DNA of 64,000 nt from Vallicoccus soli (GCF_003594885.1 NZ_QZEZ01000002.1:186001-250000); one strand, 5' to 3'; positions 36,512-44,920 are shown, counted from the stretch's first letter. Numbers and translations: made by a program. The notes: generated from the sequence alone by a model not told the origin.

Positions 36512-36548
36512 CCGCCCGACCCCTGCACGGAAGGCACGGAAGGCACAG

Positions 36549-38060
36549 ATGCGCCAGGTCACCGGTCCCACGGACCACGTCGTCGTCGTCGGGGCGGGCC
36601 TCGGCGGGCTGTCGGCCGCGCTGCGCCTGGCCGGGGCCGGGCGGCGGGTCACCGTGCTCGAGCGCGAGGACGAGCCCGGCGGGCGCGCCGGCGTCGTCCG
36701 GCGCGGCGGCTACGCCTTCGACACCGGCCCGACGGTGCTCACCATGCCCGACCTCATCGCCGACGCCCTCGACAGCGTGGGCGAGGAGATGTCCGACTGG
36801 CTGGCCCTCAAGCCCGTCGAGCCGCTCTACCGGGCGACGTACGCCGACGGCTCGCAGCTCGACGTGCACCCCGACGCGGACCGGATGGCCGCCGAGATCG
36901 AGGCCGTCGTCGGGCCGGACGAGGCCGCGGGGTACCGGCGCTACGTCGACTTCGTGTCGAAGGTCTACCGCTACGAGATGCGCGACTTCATCGACCGCAA
37001 CATCGACTCCCCGCTCGACCTCGTCACCCCGAACCTCGCGCGGCTCGCCGGCATCGGCGGCTTCCGCCGGCTGGCGCCGAAGGTCGGGCAGTTCCTGCGC
37101 GACGACCGCACGCAGCGGGTGTTCTCGTTCCAGGCGATGTACGCCGGCCTGTCCCCCTACGACGCCCTCTCCCTCTACGCGGTCATCGCGTACATGGACT
37201 CCGTCGCCGGCGTCTACTTCCCCGAGGGCGGGATGCACGCGGTGCCGCGCGCCCTCGCCGGTGCCGCCGAGAAGCACGGCGTCGAGATCCGGTACGGCAC
37301 CGAGGTGTCCCGCGTCGAGCTCCGCGGCCAGCGGGCAACCGCTGTCCTCACGACCGACGGCGAGCGCATCCCGTGCGACGTCGTCGTGCTGAACCCCGAC
37401 CTGCCCGTCGCGTACCGGGACCTGCTGGGCTTCACGCCGGCCAAGGTGCGGCGGCTGACCTACTCCCCGTCCTGCTACGTCCTGCACGCGGGCTCCGACC
37501 GGCGCTACGACCACGCCGTGCACCACAACATCTCCTTCGGCGCGTCCTGGGAAGGCGTGTTCCGGGAGATCATCGACGAGGGCCGGGTCATGAGCGACCC
37601 CTCGGTGCTGGTGACCAACCCGACGTACTCGGACCCCGCGCTCGCCCCCGAGGGCAAGCACATCTACTACGTCCTCTTCCCCACCCCGAACCTGCAGGCG
37701 GGCGCGCGCAGCGGCCTGGACTGGCGGATCGAGGAGCCGCGCTACCGCGAGCACGTGCTGCGCACCATGCAGGAGCGCGGCTGGACCGGCTTCGGCGACA
37801 GCCTCGAGGAGGTCCACACCTGGACCCCCCTCACCTGGCAGGCCGCGGGGATGGAGGCCGGCGCCCCGTTCGCCGCGGCCCACACCTTCCGCCAGACCGG
37901 CCCGTTCCGCCCCAAGAACGTCTGGGGCGACAACGTCGTCTTCACCGGCTCCGGCACCCAGCCCGGCGTCGGCGTCCCCATGGTCCTCATCAGCGGCCGG
38001 CTCGCCGCCGAGCGCATCACCGGCCCCGACCCCGCGTACCGCTCCCGCGCGCTGCGCTGA
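36549..38060 (+). CDS. crtI: Phytoene desaturase
   Basis: The 503-residue CrtI has the FAD motif HVVVVGAGLGGLSAALRLAG, FDTGPTVLTMPDLI, and the C-terminal TGSGTQPGVGVPMVLISGRLAAERI of bacterial CrtI. It desaturates phytoene to lycopene or a neighbouring stage. The ATG is preceded by GGAAGG repeats and lies 37 bases after crtE. Downstream, crtB is separated from it by a DUF559 gene and two palindromic repeat elements. Confidence 0.95.
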   Translation: MRQVTGPTDHVVVVGAGLGGLSAALRLAGAGRRVTVLEREDEPGGRAGVVRRGGYAFDTGPTVLTMPDLIADALDSVGEEMSDWLALKPVEPLYRATYADGSQLDVHPDADRMAAEIEAVVGPDEAAGYRRYVDFVSKVYRYEMRDFIDRNIDSPLDLVTPNLARLAGIGGFRRLAPKVGQFLRDDRTQRVFSFQAMYAGLSPYDALSLYAVIAYMDSVAGVYFPEGGMHAVPRALAGAAEKHGVEIRYGTEVSRVELRGQRATAVLTTDGERIPCDVVVLNPDLPVAYRDLLGFTPAKVRRLTYSPSCYVLHAGSDRRYDHAVHHNISFGASWEGVFREIIDEGRVMSDPSVLVTNPTYSDPALAPEGKHIYYVLFPTPNLQAGARSGLDWRIEEPRYREHVLRTMQERGWTGFGDSLEEVHTWTPLTWQAAGMEAGAPFAAAHTFRQTGPFRPKNVWGDNVVFTGSGTQPGVGVPMVLISGRLAAERITGPDPAYRSRALR

Positions 38061-38078
38061 GGAGGCGGCCGGGCGCGC

Positions 38079-38297
38079 GTGCCCGGTTTGCACCCACGAC
38101 GCGCGCCGGGAGCGGCGTGCCGTCGGCCTGCGCGCGCGATGTGCCCGGTTTGCACACACGACGGCACTCCGGGGCCGGCGTGTCGACGGCGCGCGGGCAC
38201 GATGTGCCCGGTTCGCGCACCCGACGGTGCTCCAGGGGCGGCGTGTTCACGGCCTCCGGCCGCGACACGCCGACGGTCCGTTGCGCGAACCGGGCAT
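38079..38297. repeat. Palindromic repeat element, copy B (three long halves, one short half)
   Basis: Direct long units begin with GCCCGGTT at 38081, 38143 and 38206 (periods 62 and 63); the first two end in GATGT. The third runs into a reverse short half (about 38256-38297) ending GCGCGAACCGGGCATC, the inverse of the opening of the unit. GGCGTGTTCACGGCC and GGCCGCGACACGCC form the central stem. It fills most of the crtI-DUF559 gap (38061-38401); no coding region is supported there. Confidence 0.85.
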
Positions 38298-38401
38298 CCG
38301 CCGTGCGCACGAGCGGCGTCCACAAGCACTGGGCAGCCCGTCGTCCACAGCGGGCAGCGGGCGCCGGGACGGCGCACCCGGGGCCGCCGCACCCTCCTGG
38401 C

Positions 38402-39265
38402 GTGCGACTGCTCCCCCACCTCGCCGCGCGCGGCGGAGCCGACCGGCGGGCGGACCTGCACGAGGCGGGGTACGGGCCCGGCCTGCTCGCCTGGGCGCTC
38501 GACCGCGGCCTGCTCGTCGCGCACCCCGGCTGGGTCGTGGCCCTGCCCGGCGCCGCCCCGGACGTCGTCGTCGCCCGGCGCCTGCGCGGGGTCCTGTGCG
38601 ACGCCTCGGCGGCGCGGTGGCACGACCTGCCGGTGCTTACCGCGCCGCGCAGCACGAGCGTGGCGGTGGGCCGGGGCACGAGCCGGCGCGCCCTGCCCGG
38701 GGCCGAGGTGGTGCGCCGGACCGTCCCGCCGGAGCACCGGCTCGACGGCCCGCCGGTGACGACGCCCCTGGCGACCGTCCTGGACTGCGCGCGCCGCCTG
38801 CCGTTCCTCGACGGGCTGGCCGTCGCCGACGCCGCCGCCCACCGCGGGCTCGTGACGCCCGACGACGTGCTGCGCGGAGCGGCCGCCCTGAGCGGGCCCG
38901 GGGCCCGTCGCGCCCGCGAGGTCGCGCGCCTCGTCGACCCGCGCTGCGAGTCCGTGCTCGAGACGGTGCTGCGGACCCTCCTGCTCGAGCTGCGGCTGCC
39001 GTACGAGCTGCAGGTGGACCTCGACGGCGTCGGCCGGGTCGACGCACTGGTCGACGGGCGGCTCGTCGTCGAGGCGGACGGGTTCGAGCACCACAGCCGT
39101 CGCGCCGAGTTCCGGGAGGACCGCCGGCGGGCCAACGCCCTCGTCCGGCGCGGGCTGCCGCTGCTGCGGCTCACGTACGAGGACCTCGTCCACCGGCGGG
39201 CCCGGACGCTGCGCCTGCTGCGCGAGGCGGCGACTCCCGCCGCGCACCGCTCCCGCTCCGCCTGA
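38402..39265 (+). CDS. DUF559 (Vsr-like) nuclease with AbiEi-like N-terminal domain
   Basis: The 287-residue protein starts with a helix-turn-helix-like region (LPHLAARGGADRRADLHEAG, then LLAWALDRGLLVAHPGWVVAL) like the antitoxin-type domain of AbiEi proteins. It ends with a DUF559 endonuclease fold: VDALVDGRLVVEADGFEHH, FREDRRRANALVRRGLPLLRLTYEDL. DUF559 is related to Vsr/restriction nucleases; the acidic residues D and E in VDALVDG...VVEAD fit the catalytic core. Its biological role is unknown. It interrupts crtI-crtB and is bracketed by inversely oriented palindromic elements. CACCCT lies six bases before the GTG, suggesting a leaderless mRNA. Confidence 0.85.
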   Translation: MRLLPHLAARGGADRRADLHEAGYGPGLLAWALDRGLLVAHPGWVVALPGAAPDVVVARRLRGVLCDASAARWHDLPVLTAPRSTSVAVGRGTSRRALPGAEVVRRTVPPEHRLDGPPVTTPLATVLDCARRLPFLDGLAVADAAAHRGLVTPDDVLRGAAALSGPGARRAREVARLVDPRCESVLETVLRTLLLELRLPYELQVDLDGVGRVDALVDGRLVVEADGFEHHSRRAEFREDRRRANALVRRGLPLLRLTYEDLVHRRARTLRLLREAATPAAHRSRSA

Positions 39266-39300
39266 CACCCCTGGCCCCGCTCGTGCCGGACCGGTCCGAC

Positions 39301-39460
39301 GGTCCGGTTCGCGCACTCAGCGCGCGGCGTGTCGCGGCCGGGACCCCGCGACACGCCTGCTCCGGGCACCCGTCGGGTGCGCGAACCGGGCACCCCCGTG
39401 CCCGGGACCCCGCGACACGCCGGCTCCGAGCACCCGTCGGGCGCGCGCAGCCGGCACGCC
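39301..39460. repeat. Palindromic repeat element, copy C (inverted: one short half, two long halves)
   Basis: A short half in direct orientation (39301-39340) is followed by two reverse-oriented long halves sharing GGGACCCCGCGACACGCC at 39340 and 39404 (period 64). The stem pairs GGCGTGTCGCGG with CCGCGACACGCC. Its polarity is opposite to copy B on the other side of the DUF559 gene. The 39266-39582 gap has no other recognised content except the crtB promoter. Confidence 0.85.
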
Positions 39461-39569
39461 GCGCGGCGTGGGCGGGTCGGGGCGCGTGCGCCGCGGCACC
39501 GCTGCCCGCGGGCACGGACCGCCGCGGCGGCAGGAGCCGCCCGGCTGGCGCCGCGGGCGGGCGAGGCGG

Positions 39570-39575
39570 CAGGAT
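39570..39575 (+). promoter_or_regulatory. Leaderless -10-like element for crtB
   Basis: CAGGAT ends seven bases before the crtB ATG, with no clear ribosome site. Its first base differs from the usual TANNNT, so this is a weaker case. Confidence 0.35.
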
Positions 39576-39582
39576 CGGCGCG

Positions 39583-40530
39583 ATGAGCAGCCGAGAGCTC
39601 GATGCCGCGGGCATCGTCGACCCGCGCCTGCGGGCGTCGTACGAGAGGTGCCGCGCGCTCAACGCCGAGCACGGCAAGACGTACTACCTGGCGACGCTGC
39701 TGCTCGCGCCGGAGAAGCGGCCGTACGTGCACGCGCTGTACGGGTTCGCGCGCTACGCGGACGAGTTCGTGGACTCCTTCGAGCACCCGGACCCCGACGC
39801 GCTCTTGCGGTGGTCGGACGCGTTCCTGCGCGACTGGGAGACCGGGCGCTCCGAGGACCCGGTGTACAGCGCGGCGATCGACACGGCGCGCCGCTGGGGC
39901 ATCCCGAAGGAGCACTTCGAGGCGTTCCTCGGCTCGATGGCCATGGACATCACGGTGACCGAGTACCCGACGTACGAGGACCTCGAGAAGTACATGTACG
40001 GCTCGGCGGCGGTCATCGGGCTGCAGATGGTGCCCGTGCTGGAGCCGCTGGCGGGGTACGAGGCCGAGGCCGAGCACTGCGCCCGCCGGCTCGGCGAGGC
40101 GTTCCAGCTGAGCAACTTCATCCGCGACGTCGGCGAGGACCTGCAGCGGGGGCGGGTGTACCTGCCCATGGAGGACCTGCACGCGTTCGGCGTCACCCGG
40201 GTCGACCTCGAGCTCGGCATCGTCACGCGGCGGGTCCGCGAGCTGCTGGCGTTCGAGGTGGAGCGCACGCGCGCGCTCTACCGGGACGCCGAGCCGGGGA
40301 TCGCGCTGCTGCACCCGACGAGCCGGGACTGCATCCGCACGGCGTTCGAGCTGTACGGCGGCATCCTGCGCGCCGTGGAGGACGCGGACTACGACGTGCT
40401 CACCCGCCGGGTGCGCGTGCCGCTCCCCCGCCGGCTGCGGGTCGCGGGGCCCCGGCTGCTGCACGCGCAGCGGGTACGGCGCACGGAGCGTCGCTGGCAC
40501 CGCCTCGACGCGGACGCTGCGTCCTCCTAG
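39583..40530 (+). CDS. crtB: Phytoene synthase
   Basis: The 315-residue CrtB has the two Asp-rich substrate-binding motifs in modified form: LYGFARYADEFVDSF (ADEFVD) and LSNFIRDVGEDLQRGRVYLP (RDVGED), plus KTYYLATLLLAPEKRPYVHALYGFARYADE. It joins two GGPP to phytoene. It ought to sit next to crtI as in most actinobacteria but is displaced by the DUF559/repeat block. Confidence 0.95.
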   Translation: MSSRELDAAGIVDPRLRASYERCRALNAEHGKTYYLATLLLAPEKRPYVHALYGFARYADEFVDSFEHPDPDALLRWSDAFLRDWETGRSEDPVYSAAIDTARRWGIPKEHFEAFLGSMAMDITVTEYPTYEDLEKYMYGSAAVIGLQMVPVLEPLAGYEAEAEHCARRLGEAFQLSNFIRDVGEDLQRGRVYLPMEDLHAFGVTRVDLELGIVTRRVRELLAFEVERTRALYRDAEPGIALLHPTSRDCIRTAFELYGGILRAVEDADYDVLTRRVRVPLPRRLRVAGPRLLHAQRVRRTERRWHRLDADAASS

Positions 40531-40600
40531 TCGTCACGTTGCGTGCTCGGGACCGGTCGCCCGGGTGCTCGACGCGGCGAGAAGCCACGCAGCGTGACGA
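40531..40600. promoter_or_regulatory. 15-bp inverted repeat before the carotenoid-cluster GT2 gene
   Basis: TCGTCACGTTGCGTG (40531-40545) and CACGCAGCGTGACGA (40586-40600) are reverse complements at 14 of 15 positions, with a 40-bp spacer. The right arm covers the likely -35 region of the GT2 gene, whose -10 (CAGACT) is at 40609-40614. A regulator operator pair or a long hairpin are both possible. Confidence 0.6.
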
Positions 40601-40608
40601 CAGCCGCG

Positions 40609-40614
40609 CAGACT
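40609..40614 (+). promoter_or_regulatory. Leaderless -10-like element for GT2 gene
   Basis: CAGACT ends seven bases before the ATG at 40622, with no ribosome site visible. Confidence 0.4.
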
Positions 40615-40621
40615 CCTGCAC

Positions 40622-41761
40622 ATGGAGAACGCGCAGTCACAGGACGTCACGACGCCGCGGGTGGCGGTCGTCATCGCGGCCCACGACGAGGAGGCCGCCA
40701 TCGGGGCCACCTGCCGGGCCGCCGCCGCGCAGGACCACCCGCTCGTGGCGGTCCTCGTGGTGGCCGACGGCTGCTCCGACCGCACCGTCGAGATCGCCCG
40801 CTCGGTCCCCGGCGTCACCGTCGTGGAGACCGTGGGCAACGCGCACCGCAAGTCCGGGGCGCTCAACGCGGCGTGGCGGATGCTGCGCGGCGAGGTCGAC
40901 TACTTCGCCTGCATCGACGCCGACACGATCCTGCCGGCGGAGTCCGTGACGCAGTGGGTGCGCCAGATGGAGGCCGAGCCGGGCACCGCGGGGGTCTCCG
41001 CGCGCTTCACCATGCTCCCGCAGGAGGGCCGCAGCTGGCGCCAGAACACGTGGGCCCGGCTGCAGAAGGCGGAGTTCGCCCGCTGGACCGACACGGCGCT
41101 GAACCGCGGCGGGCACACCAGCGTGCTCGCCGGCACCGCCTGCATGCTGCGCGTCTCCGCCCTCGACGAGGTCCACGAGCAGCGCCGCGGCGAGGGCGTC
41201 GACACCGGCCCCTGGTCGTACGCGTCCCACGTCGAGGACTTCGAGCTGACCTACCGGCTGCGCGGCCTCGGCCACGCGACCAAGGTGTCGTACGAGGTCC
41301 GCGCCTACACCGACCCCATGGTCGAGGTCGGCGCCCTCTGGGCGCAGCGCATGAAGTGGCAGGGCGGCACGGTCGAGGACCTGCTCGCCTTCGGCGTGAA
41401 CCGGCTGACCCTGCGCGACTGGGGGCAGCAGCTGCTCGGCCTGTGCGCCGCCGCGGTGCGCGTCGGCTGGCTCCTCACGACCCTCGCCTTCGCCCTCGCC
41501 GGCTCGCTGCACGTGCAGCTGCTCTGGTTCCTCGTGCCGCTGCTGTTCATCGCCAACGACGTGAAGCAGTCGCTGCGGGTGCCGCACCGCGACGCGAAGG
41601 ACGTCCTCCTGGCGGCGCTGCTGCTGCCGCAGGAGGCGTTCGCCTGGATGCGCGCCGGCTGGTTCCTCAAGGCCTGGGGCGAGTGCCTGCAGGCCCGCCT
41701 CACCGGGCGCACCCGCGACCGCTGGGCGCTGCAGTACGCCGCCGAGCGCGCCGCCGCCTGA
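40622..41761 (+). CDS. Family 2 glycosyltransferase, membrane-associated
   Basis: The 379-residue GT2 has VAVVIAAHDEEAAIGATCRAAAAQDHPLVAVLVVADGCSDRT, the DAD motif in FACIDADTILP, HVEDFELTYRLRGLGH and the QxxRW-like QRMKWQGGTVEDLL. Two to three C-terminal helices (about 280-330) suggest it polymerises or exports a glycan, as do hyaluronan or poly-GlcNAc synthase-like enzymes. Being next to crtB a carotenoid role is possible but the topology does not resemble CruG. Substrate unknown. Confidence 0.82.
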   Translation: MENAQSQDVTTPRVAVVIAAHDEEAAIGATCRAAAAQDHPLVAVLVVADGCSDRTVEIARSVPGVTVVETVGNAHRKSGALNAAWRMLRGEVDYFACIDADTILPAESVTQWVRQMEAEPGTAGVSARFTMLPQEGRSWRQNTWARLQKAEFARWTDTALNRGGHTSVLAGTACMLRVSALDEVHEQRRGEGVDTGPWSYASHVEDFELTYRLRGLGHATKVSYEVRAYTDPMVEVGALWAQRMKWQGGTVEDLLAFGVNRLTLRDWGQQLLGLCAAAVRVGWLLTTLAFALAGSLHVQLLWFLVPLLFIANDVKQSLRVPHRDAKDVLLAALLLPQEAFAWMRAGWFLKAWGECLQARLTGRTRDRWALQYAAERAAA

Positions 41762-41808
41762 CGTCCCCACCACCTCCACCACTCCCACCGCAGGACAGGA
41801 GCACCACC

Positions 41809-41973
41809 GTGTACGGAGCCAAGACCACCCTCGGCGGCACCAGCGCCAGCGTCGCCGGCGTCAGCCTGCCCGCCGCGCAGGACGTGTGGTGGGTGTTCGC
41901 CGCCATCACCGTCCTGTTCGCGGTGAGCGCCGCCTGGCAGCTCGTGCGCCGCCCGGCGCGCCACCTGCCCTGA
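41809..41973 (+). CDS. 54-residue single-helix membrane mini-protein with LPAAQ motif
   Basis: A GTG at 41809 preceded by AGGAG starts a 54-residue protein: short polar segment, VSLPAAQD, one hydrophobic helix (VWWVFAAITVLFAVSAAW), then the basic end RRPARH. The arrangement mimics an LPxTG sorting signal, but the T and G are absent. It lies 48 bases after the GT2 gene in the same orientation, so it may be a partner subunit of that enzyme. No family name is recognised. Confidence 0.65.
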   Translation: MYGAKTTLGGTSASVAGVSLPAAQDVWWVFAAITVLFAVSAAWQLVRRPARHLP

Positions 41974-41995
41974 GCGACCCGCCCCCGGGCCCGGC

Positions 41996-43144
41996 TCAGC
42001 CGCCGAGCCGGGCCAGCCGGGTGGCGGCGTCCTCCAGCACCTCGCGCCGCTTGCAGAAGCAGAACCGCACGAGCGAGCGCCCGAGCGCGGGGTCGTCGTG
42101 GAACGGGGCGAGCGGCACGGCCACCACGCCGGCGAGCTCGGGCAGCCGGCGGCACAGCTCGTACCCGTCCTCGAAGCCCAGCGGCGCCGCGTCGGCGACG
42201 ACGAAGTACGTGCCCTGCGGCACGCTGGTCGCGAAGCCGGCGGCGCGCAGCCCGGCCACGAGCAGGTCCCGCCGCTGCTCGAGGTCCGCCGCCTCGCGGG
42301 CGTAGTCCTCGTCCGGGCGCCCCAGGGCGCGCGCGACGGCCGGCTGGAACGGCGCCGCGCCCACGTACGTGAGGAACTGCTTGACCGTGCGGACCGCGGC
42401 GACCAGCTCGCGCGGGCCGTGCACCCAGCCCACCTTCCAGCCGGTGACGGAGAAGGTCTTGCCGGCCGAGGACACCGTGAGGGTCCGCTCGGCCATGCCC
42501 GGCAGCGTCGCCAGCGGGACGTGCTCGGAGCCGCTGAAGACCAGGTGCTCGTACACCTCGTCGGTGAGCACGAGCAGGTCGCGCTCGCGGGCCAGCGCCG
42601 CCACCGCCTCGAGCTCGGCGCGCGTCAGCACCGTGCCGGTCGGGTTGTGCGGGCTGTTCACGACGAGCACCCGCGTGCGCGGGGTGACCGCCGCCCGGAG
42701 GGCGTCGAGGTCGAGCGCGAAGCCCGGGAAGCGCAGCGGGACCGTGCGCCGCTCGGCGCCGGCCAGGGCGATCCCCGCCGCGTACGCGTCGTAGTAGGGC
42801 TCGAGGACGACGACCTCGTCGCCGCGCTCGCACAGCGCGAGCAGCGCGGCCGCGACCGCCTCGGTCGCGCCCGCGGTGACCAGCACGTCGTCGGGGTCGA
42901 CGTCGAGGCCGTAGAAGCGCTGCTGGTGCGCGGCCACCGCGCGGCGCAGCTCGGGCACGCCGGGACCCGGCGGGTACTGGTTGGCGCCGGCGCGGATCGC
43001 CGCGACGGCGTCCTCCAGCAGCGAGGCCGGCCCGTCGGTGTCGGGGAACCCCTGGCCGAGGTTGATCGCGCCGGTGCGCACGGCGAGCGCGCTCATCTCG
43101 GCGAACACGGTCGTGCCGAAGCCCCGCATCCGCTCGGTCAGCAC
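41996..43144 (-). CDS. PLP-dependent aminotransferase (class I, DapC/kynurenine-aminotransferase type)
   Basis: The 382-residue fold-type I enzyme has FGTTVFAEMSALAVRTGAINLGQGFPDTDGP, NSPHNPTGTVL, LTDEVYEHLVF and the PLP lysine in SSAGKTFSVTGWKVGW, with a C-terminal Arg in SLVRFCFCKRREVL. Homologues are annotated as N-succinyldiaminopimelate, glutamine or kynurenine aminotransferases, so the substrate is uncertain. The GTG at 43144 gives MLTERMRGFGTT, matching family N-termini. Confidence 0.88.
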   Translation of the reverse strand: MLTERMRGFGTTVFAEMSALAVRTGAINLGQGFPDTDGPASLLEDAVAAIRAGANQYPPGPGVPELRRAVAAHQQRFYGLDVDPDDVLVTAGATEAVAAALLALCERGDEVVVLEPYYDAYAAGIALAGAERRTVPLRFPGFALDLDALRAAVTPRTRVLVVNSPHNPTGTVLTRAELEAVAALARERDLLVLTDEVYEHLVFSGSEHVPLATLPGMAERTLTVSSAGKTFSVTGWKVGWVHGPRELVAAVRTVKQFLTYVGAAPFQPAVARALGRPDEDYAREAADLEQRRDLLVAGLRAAGFATSVPQGTYFVVADAAPLGFEDGYELCRRLPELAGVVAVPLAPFHDDPALGRSLVRFCFCKRREVLEDAATRLARLGG

Positions 43145-43170
43145 CGGGCGCCGCACCGGACCCGCCGCCC

Positions 43171-43533
43171 TCAGAACGCCAGGGCCTGGGCCCGGCGGCG
43201 CACCTCGGTCTTGCGGTCGGCCACGAGCGCGTCGACCGGGCTGCCCGGCAGGTCGTCCTGCGGCGTGAACAGCCAGCGCAGGGACTCCTCCGTCGTGTAG
43301 CCCGCGTCGCCCAGGACGGTCAGCGTCCCCTGCAGGCCCTTGAGCACCTGCCCGTCCTGCACGAAGGCCGCGGGCACCTGCAGCACCCGGCGCTCGCCGC
43401 GGCGCACCGCCGCCAGCGCGCCCTCCTTGACCAGCTGGCGGACCCGGGTCACCTCGACGCCGAGCGCCTCGGCCACGTCGGGGAGGGTCAGCCAGGCCGG
43501 GACCAGCCGCTCGAGCTCGTCTGCGTCGCTCAC
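43171..43533 (-). CDS. Rv2175c-family DNA-binding protein
   Basis: The 120-residue protein has a winged helix-turn-helix N-terminus (WLTLPDVAEALGVEVTRVRQLVKEGALAAVRRGERRVLQVPAAFV) and a C-terminal helical part (DAGYTTEESLRWLFTPQDDLPGSPVDALVADRKTEVRRRAQALAF) matching Rv2175c of Mycobacterium tuberculosis. There the protein is a substrate of the kinase PknL encoded next to it. A PknL-like kinase lies 3 kb away on the other strand. Confidence 0.9.
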   Translation of the reverse strand: MSDADELERLVPAWLTLPDVAEALGVEVTRVRQLVKEGALAAVRRGERRVLQVPAAFVQDGQVLKGLQGTLTVLGDAGYTTEESLRWLFTPQDDLPGSPVDALVADRKTEVRRRAQALAF

Positions 43534-43738
43534 GCGCCCAGCCTGCCAGAGGGGGCGGGCGACGCCCGTACGGGCCCGGCCCGGTCACCGCCCCCCCACG
43601 CCGTCCCAGGGTCCCCGTGGTCCCCCACGTCACAGCAGTCCCGCACGCCCCACTGGACGCAGGAGTACCGCCTGCCTACCGTGGGCACTCCGTACCCGCA
43701 CCGAGCGCGACCGGACGACCGACCGACAGGAGCCACCC

Positions 43739-44920
43739 GTGCCGAGCAGCCCGTCGCGCCGCCCCCGGGCGCGCCACGCCGCCCCCGCCCAGCACGACGC
43801 CGCCGCGCTCGCCCGCGGCACCGCCCGCGCCGTCGCGGTCCCCGCGGTCATCGCGGCCGTCGCGACCGCCTCGGCCCCGGGCTGGACCTCGTACCGCGTG
43901 CAGCCCGGCGAGACGCTCTCGGGCATCGCGACCCGCTCGGGCACGAGCGTCGACGCCCTCGTGCGGGCCAACGGCCTGCCGGCGGGCGGCGGGTACGTCC
44001 GCGCCGGCGAGGTCGTGCAGGTGCCCTCCGGCGGGCCCGCCCGCCGTGCCGCCACCGCGCCGGCGCGCCCCGCGACGCACACGGTCCGTGCCGGCGACAC
44101 GCTGTGGGGCATCGCCCGCGAGCGCGGCACGACCGTCGGCGCGCTGGTCGCCGCGAACCGCCTGCGCTCGAACACCCTGCAGCCGGGGCAGGTGCTCCGC
44201 CTCGGCGCCGGCGCCCGCGCCGCCGCCCCCGCCGCCGCCCCCGCGTCCGCCGCCCCGCGCGCGTCCGGGGGCCCCTCGCACACGGTCCGCGCGGGCGACA
44301 CGCTGTGGTCCGTCGCGCGGGCGCACGGCACGACCGTGACGGCGCTGCGCCGCGCCAACGGCCTCGGCGGCGACACGATCCGCCCGGGGCAGGTCCTGCG
44401 GCTGGGCGCCGGCGGGCAGGCGGCGCCGCGGCAGGAGTCCGCGACCACGTTCGCCGGGCGGACGTACCCGGACGACGTCGTCGCGGCCGCCGCGCGGAAC
44501 CGCGCCGCGCTCGAGTCCGCCGGGGTGCCCTCGCGCGACGCGGTGCGCGACCTCATCGCCTCGACCGCGCGCTCGTACGGGGTCGACCCGGCGCTCGCCC
44601 TCGCCGTGAGCTGGCAGGAGACCGGCTTCCAGCACGACAAGGTCTCCGTGGCCAACGCCGTCGGCGCCATGCAGGTCATCCCGGCCACCGGGACCTGGAT
44701 GTCCGGCGTGGTCGGGCGCGACCTCGACCTGCTCGACCCGCGGGACAACGCCACTGCGGGCGTCGCGCTGCTGCGCCTCCTGCTGTCCCAGGCGCGCTCG
44801 GAGGCCGAGGCCGTCGCCGGCTACTACCAGGGGCTCACCTCGGTGCGCGAGCGCGGGATGCACGCGGACACCGAGCTCTACGTGCGCAACGTCCTCGCGC
44901 TCAAGCAGCGCTTCTCCTGA
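43739..44920 (+). CDS. Secreted lytic transglycosylase with three LysM domains
   Basis: The 393-residue protein has a signal-like segment (ARAVAVPAVIAAVATASA), then three LysM repeats near residues 57-98, 115-156 and 182-224 (YRVQPGETLSGIATRSG; HTVRAGDTLWGIARERG; HTVRAGDTLWSVARAHG). A C-terminal SLT domain follows, with the catalytic Glu in LAVSWQETGFQ and AVGAMQVIPATGTWM. It would bind and cleave peptidoglycan. GTG at 43739 follows ACAGGAG. It lies between genes for the Rv2175c-like protein and the PknL-like kinase. Confidence 0.9.
   Translation: MPSSPSRRPRARHAAPAQHDAAALARGTARAVAVPAVIAAVATASAPGWTSYRVQPGETLSGIATRSGTSVDALVRANGLPAGGGYVRAGEVVQVPSGGPARRAATAPARPATHTVRAGDTLWGIARERGTTVGALVAANRLRSNTLQPGQVLRLGAGARAAAPAAAPASAAPRASGGPSHTVRAGDTLWSVARAHGTTVTALRRANGLGGDTIRPGQVLRLGAGGQAAPRQESATTFAGRTYPDDVVAAAARNRAALESAGVPSRDAVRDLIASTARSYGVDPALALAVSWQETGFQHDKVSVANAVGAMQVIPATGTWMSGVVGRDLDLLDPRDNATAGVALLRLLLSQARSEAEAVAGYYQGLTSVRERGMHADTELYVRNVLALKQRFS

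Noticed and set aside
38320..38350. DnaA-box-like CGTCCACA motifs before the DUF559 gene
   Set aside because: Only two imperfect matches to TTATCCACA and no AT-rich unwinding region, so no replication origin is claimed.
38079..38760. Repetitive short proteins readable through copy B (MCPVxTHDG-like on plus, TGHIxxAxRRHA-like on minus)
   Set aside because: Repeat DNA is open in several frames because of GC content; there is no ribosome site and copies differ in frame.
38079..39460. CRISPR array
   Set aside because: Repeats at 62-64 bp periods have no unique spacers between them, contain inverted halves, and no cas gene is present.
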